From WJMB01 sp964581465 (lineage in GTDB: Bacteria > RBG-13-66-14), in contig CAZOOP010000067.1 in assembly GCA_964581465.1 (NCBI GenBank), forward strand, positions 1 to 9,357: a stretch of 9,357 bases of DNA, read 5' to 3'. Every line of letters begins with the position of its first letter. Position 1 is the stretch's first letter. The translations under genes were made by a program, and so were the position numbers. Below the pieces are notes generated by a model. That model made no database searches. It saw only the letters and a program-made list of their open reading frames with translations, and was not told where the DNA came from. Shown here piece by piece: positions 7,300 through 9,357 of this stretch.

Positions 7300-7923
7300 C
7301 TACCAAGATTTGAAAAGCACGATCTCGGTTTCCTGGTCCAGGATAACGAAGGCGTAGGGATCGGGCAGGACGAAGATGTCCTCTTCGTACTGGGTGTCCT
7401 GGTCGGCCTCGGCGTAGAAGTTGACCAGCACGATCACCCTATCCAGCAGGTCGTCGTCGTAGCCGACCATGAAGGCGTAGTCGTAGGCGTCCAGAGGGGC
7501 CGGGTGGTCCTCCATCGTCGTGACGGCGGCGTCGATCAGGCTGTCGACCTTGCCGTCGTCGGGCGGGGTGATCTCCTCGGTCATGTCGGGGGTTTCCTGC
7601 TCGAGGTCGCTCTCGGTGGTCCCGTCGTAATGGACCAGCACGCCGTAGGCGGCGTCCTCGGCCTGGTTGGTGTAAAGGGCTCCCCAGGCCGGATTGTCGG
7701 GCTGCTCGTCGAGCTCGCCGTCGGTATCGACCCACAGCCCGACGACGCCGACCAGCTTGTTGCCGGTGTCCCAGCCGTCGGCCAGGGGATCGGCTTTGGC
7801 CAGGGCCCAGGAGAGGGCCTTGTTCGAACCTCCGCCGCCTCCGTCGGAGCCCGTTCCACCGTCACAGCCGATAAGGGTCAACAGAGCGCAGGCGAGTAGT
7901 AAGATGAGTGGAAGACGATTCAT
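7300..7923 (-). CDS. Small acidic lipoprotein, function unknown
   Basis: Encodes 207 residues, convergent with gyrB and sharing its terminator. The signal peptide MNRLPLILLLACALLTLIGC has the lipobox LIGC with lipidated Cys20. It is followed by Asp21, which in E. coli-type Lol sorting favours inner-membrane retention. A Gly/Ser-rich tether (21-33) leads to a compact acidic domain (about 34-207) with alternating hydrophobic stretches (LVGVVGLWVDTDG, YGVLVHYDG, DRVIVLVNFY, YAFVILDQETEIVLF) that suggest a beta-rich fold. I recognise no family and no catalytic motif. The start at 7923 is chosen because GGGAG lies five bases upstream (7933-7929) and the signal peptide begins there. An in-frame ATG at 7935 and the open frame to 8157 give no sensible N-terminus. 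A short GC hairpin (GGGCG-GTG-CGCCC, 7940-7952) lies in its leader. No clear promoter was found. Confidence 0.85.
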   Translation of the reverse strand: MNRLPLILLLACALLTLIGCDGGTGSDGGGGGSNKALSWALAKADPLADGWDTGNKLVGVVGLWVDTDGELDEQPDNPAWGALYTNQAEDAAYGVLVHYDGTTESDLEQETPDMTEEITPPDDGKVDSLIDAAVTTMEDHPAPLDAYDYAFMVGYDDDLLDRVIVLVNFYAEADQDTQYEEDIFVLPDPYAFVILDQETEIVLFKSW

Positions 7924-7935
7924 AATTTCTCCCAT

Positions 7936-8232
7936 GGTTGGGCGGTGCGCCCGCCGGTCCTGATCAAGAAGAAGAACTGATGAGCCCTCGGCGAAACCAG
8001 AGTAAGGTTCGGGGTTGTTGTAGCAATTGCTTGATACTAAACAGCTCCGAAAAGCCGGTATATGCTTTAACGTCATATTTTCTATAATTATAAGCTGGCA
8101 AGTATCCGCGTGGTGAGGTGCCGGACTACGATGATGCTTGACAAAGCCTCGTTGCACCTTTGTTTTGAGATGGTTTGCTGTTCTGAGTTGCCTCCGGTTG
8201 GTCCGCGATCGTGTGTGATAACAATATATTTA
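7936..8232. other. AT-richer intergenic region left of the insertion sequence
   Basis: No gene is supported here. Base composition drops well below that of the coding half of the window. A TTGACA (8138-8143) on the plus strand lacks a good -10 partner at 17 nt. A TATAAT-like stretch occurs on the minus strand near 8090-8095, without a good -35. The right end of this stretch carries the left copy of the IS target duplication. Confidence 0.5.
8225..8232 (+). repeat. 8-bp target site duplication, left copy
   Basis: TATATTTA directly abuts the left end of the insertion sequence (GGGATCATCA at 8233). It is repeated exactly at 8887-8894, next to the right end. An 8-bp duplication is what IS1595-family transposition produces. 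Confidence 0.85.
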
Positions 8233-8301
8233 GGGATCATCACAGAAGATGAACATCAGCTATTGCAGTTGGCTACTTATATCGGCGTGAACAAGTCTGT
8301 T

Positions 8302-8337
8302 ATCCCGCCACAAGCAAAGTTGTCAATGTGGCGGGGT
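8302..8337 (+). repeat. Stem-loop inside the IS, upstream of the transposase remnant
   Basis: ATCCCGCCACA (8302-8312) can pair with TGTGGCGGGGT (8327-8337), with one G-T wobble and a 14-nt loop. There is no T-run after it. It lies about 70 bp inside the left IS end, just before the recognisable transposase sequence. Such hairpins sometimes limit read-through transcription into transposase genes; here that is only a possibility. Confidence 0.45.
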
Positions 8338-8871
8338 GGAGCAGGACGAGGGACCGGCACGTCAAGTGTCCCAGAGGCAACTATCACTACCGCTGCGCCG
8401 ACGGACGTCGTAAGCGCAAGCGCTGCGGCAAGCTGTTCAACCATCGTCCCCGGGGGCGTCGCAACGAGCCGCCGCCGGAAAACCGCAGTGAGATAACGCG
8501 TCTGTTGCGGCTCGGCCTCCCGGCGGCGCGGGTCATCCTGCCCAAGCGCTGTGACGGCAAGCACCTGGTCGGTGCGATCCTGGAGAACGTCGAGCTTGAC
8601 TCAATCGTCTACTCCGACGGCTGGAAGGCCGATAACAAGCTGTCACTCAACGGTTTTCATCACAAACGCATCAACCATGACAAGACCCTGGTCAATGGCA
8701 AAGTGCATATCAACGGCCCAGAGAGCTCCCGAGGCTATGCTAAAAGCCTACCACGGCGGCTTCATACGCAACGACAGGCTTTGTATCAGAGAAAGGCCGT
8801 TCAGATTCAGCCATCGCGACGACGAAAACGCGCTGAACTACCTCGGGAGCATACTTCAGGCTTGTTCATAA
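8328..8871 (+). pseudogene. IS1595/ISXO2-like transposase remnant
   Basis: The frame from 8328 shows a degenerate N-terminal zinc ribbon: CPRGNYHYRCADGRRKRKRCGKLF starts at 8367, where a CPxC...CxxC pattern is expected. Two of the four cysteines appear replaced by Gly and Arg. Most of the linker and first catalytic region is missing. Clear ISXO2-like sequence then follows: IVYSDGW (catalytic Asp codon at 8616-8618), HKRINH, and HINGPES (8706-8726) leading to GYAK. At about 8741-8746 the coding sense shifts frame and continues as AYHGGFIRND, then FRFSHRDDENALNYL, to the stop at 8869-8871. The residues normally between GYAK and the HGGF motif (typically RRL-like) are absent, which fits a small deletion, for example 11 nt between short CTAAA repeats. 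The protein cannot be active. Domain identity is from family knowledge; the deletion mechanism is inference. Confidence 0.85.
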
Positions 8872-8886
8872 TTAGTTGATAATCCC

Positions 8887-8894
8887 TATATTTA
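8887..8894 (+). repeat. 8-bp target site duplication, right copy
   Basis: TATATTTA immediately follows the right end of the insertion sequence (ATCCC, 8882-8886). It matches 8225-8232 exactly, defining the right boundary of the element. Confidence 0.85.
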
Positions 8895-8993
8895 AGTGAT
8901 CCCGTAAACCAGGATAAGTATATGTCGTAAACATCTTCTTCATATTTCTAATATTTCAGCATGCAATCCATGCTATAGATATGCCTTAATATC

Positions 8994-9357
8994 AGGATTA
9001 TCACCTGAAACTGAACCTACGTAGAAAACGCACGTAGAAAACGCGAAAGAGCGGCATTTTGAAAGGAAGTGCTGACAACTATCTCACGAAAGGCTGTTAT
9101 TTCGACGAGCCAAAGAGATATCATACTGGCTAAAGTAGCTATCTGAATGCATTTAGCTTCATTCTACCTGGTAGGTTCGGGATGCAAATCAGGAGTCGCG
9201 ACTTCCCGACTCTCAGCGTCCTCCTAGAAGCGTCCGCTTAGAGCAAGTCTGGTTTTCCGTCACCAGGCAACACAAACAGGGACAACCTGCACGACTATAA
9301 GCCACTACACATCAAGCTAATAGCGATACGTACCTGTTCAGGCATGTGTGATAATCC
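8994..9357. mobile_element. MITE-like non-autonomous element with IS-related ends (continues past the window end)
   Basis: The left end AGGATTATCAC (8994-9004) is followed by 7 nt, TGAAC (9012-9016), 1 nt and TACGTA (9018-9023). Read inward from the right, the end GGATTATCAC (9357-9348) is followed by 7 nt, TGAAC (9340-9336) and then TACGTA (9332-9327). These are matching terminal inverted repeats of about 30 bp. The outer part is shared with both ends of the insertion sequence at 8233-8886. No open frame resembling a transposase lies inside and stops are frequent in all frames. Such short elements are normally moved by the transposase of a related IS. By analogy with the IS, the element should end one base beyond the window and be followed by a copy of TTAATATC (8986-8993). 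The ends are seen; mobility is inference. Confidence 0.7.
9019..9044 (+). repeat. Tandem duplication of a 13-nt unit
   Basis: ACGTAGAAAACGC occurs twice, head to tail (9019-9031 and 9032-9044), with no mismatch. It starts just inside the left end of the MITE-like element, overlapping the TACGTA part of its inverted repeat. It is most simply a replication-slippage duplication. Confidence 0.9.

Larger units (their letters stand above)
8233..8886 (+). mobile_element. IS1595-family (ISXO2-like) insertion sequence, defective, 654 bp
   Basis: The element runs from GGGATCATCAC (8233-8243) to TTGATAATCCC (8876-8886). These ends are imperfect inverted repeats: GGGAT-Y-ATCA, then after a short spacer TGAAC on both sides (8250-8254 and, inverted, 8864-8868). 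It is flanked by the perfect duplication TATATTTA (8225-8232 and 8887-8894). Inside lies a broken IS1595-type transposase in the rightward direction, whose stop codon (8869-8871) falls within the right inverted repeat. At 654 bp it is too short for a complete transposase of about 300 residues. The perfect duplication indicates it moved as this unit, probably driven in trans by an intact relative elsewhere. The ends and duplication are seen; family assignment rests on the transposase motifs. Confidence 0.88.

Noticed and set aside
7924..8157. N-terminal extension of the lipoprotein gene to 8157
   Set aside because: The added residues resemble no protein and would bury the signal peptide. GGGAG is well placed for the start at 7923.
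8138..8166. Plus-strand promoter with TTGACA at 8138-8143
   Set aside because: No convincing -10 box occurs 16-18 nt downstream.
9160..9240. Possible tRNA, from a GGTTCG-like stretch near 9173 and the palindrome AGTCGCGACT
   Set aside because: No acceptor stem, D-arm or anticodon arm can be built around it.
8880..9357. CRISPR array suggested by short recurring motifs
   Set aside because: The repeated 9-mer TGATAATCC occurs in both orientations at element ends and not at regular intervals, so it fits terminal inverted repeats.

Overview
The window is chromosomal DNA from a GC-rich, most likely Gram-negative bacterium. Supporting signs are a GyrB carrying the long insert in its TOPRIM/C-terminal half that is typical of Gram-negative gyrases, a bifunctional class A penicillin-binding protein, and two genes with lipobox signal peptides (one intact, one decayed). 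Nothing in the sequence fixes the phylum; a deltaproteobacterial or candidate-phylum origin would fit, but that is a guess.

Layout from left to right. The left edge holds one arm of a dispersed repeat (1-43). A penicillin-binding protein 1A-type gene is read leftward (96-2534) from a near-consensus sigma70 promoter (2630-2658). A second near-consensus promoter (2757-2785) points right toward a gene for a small exported DUF5683-like protein (2903-3574). A nested palindrome (2688-2716) lies between the two promoters. A full copy of the dispersed repeat, a 21-bp perfect inverted repeat around a 37-nt loop, sits 58 nt after the DUF5683-like stop codon. The left-edge copy sits 56 nt after the PBP stop codon, in the same orientation relative to its gene.

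Next comes a decayed lipoprotein/beta-propeller gene (3901-4780) with two frameshifts and three in-frame stops. Its last open segment runs in frame into gyrB, so a naive gene call starts gyrB 41 codons too early; the supported start is 4781. gyrB (4781-7216) ends at a strong hairpin terminator (7250-7288), shared with a convergent small lipoprotein gene (7300-7923, minus strand).

The right end (about 7950-9357) is much more AT-rich than the rest and is an insertion zone. It contains a 654-bp IS1595/ISXO2-like insertion sequence (8233-8886) with matching inverted ends and a perfect 8-bp target duplication (TATATTTA), but a broken transposase. About 100 bp further on, a second element with the same end pattern and no recognisable transposase (8994 to just past the window end) looks like a MITE-type derivative mobilised by the same family.

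Functionally the intact genes are housekeeping (cell-wall synthesis, DNA supercoiling) plus two envelope proteins of unknown role. I saw no CRISPR array, tRNA, rRNA or defence system. The most novel content is the pair of related mobile elements and the gene-end-associated palindromic repeat.
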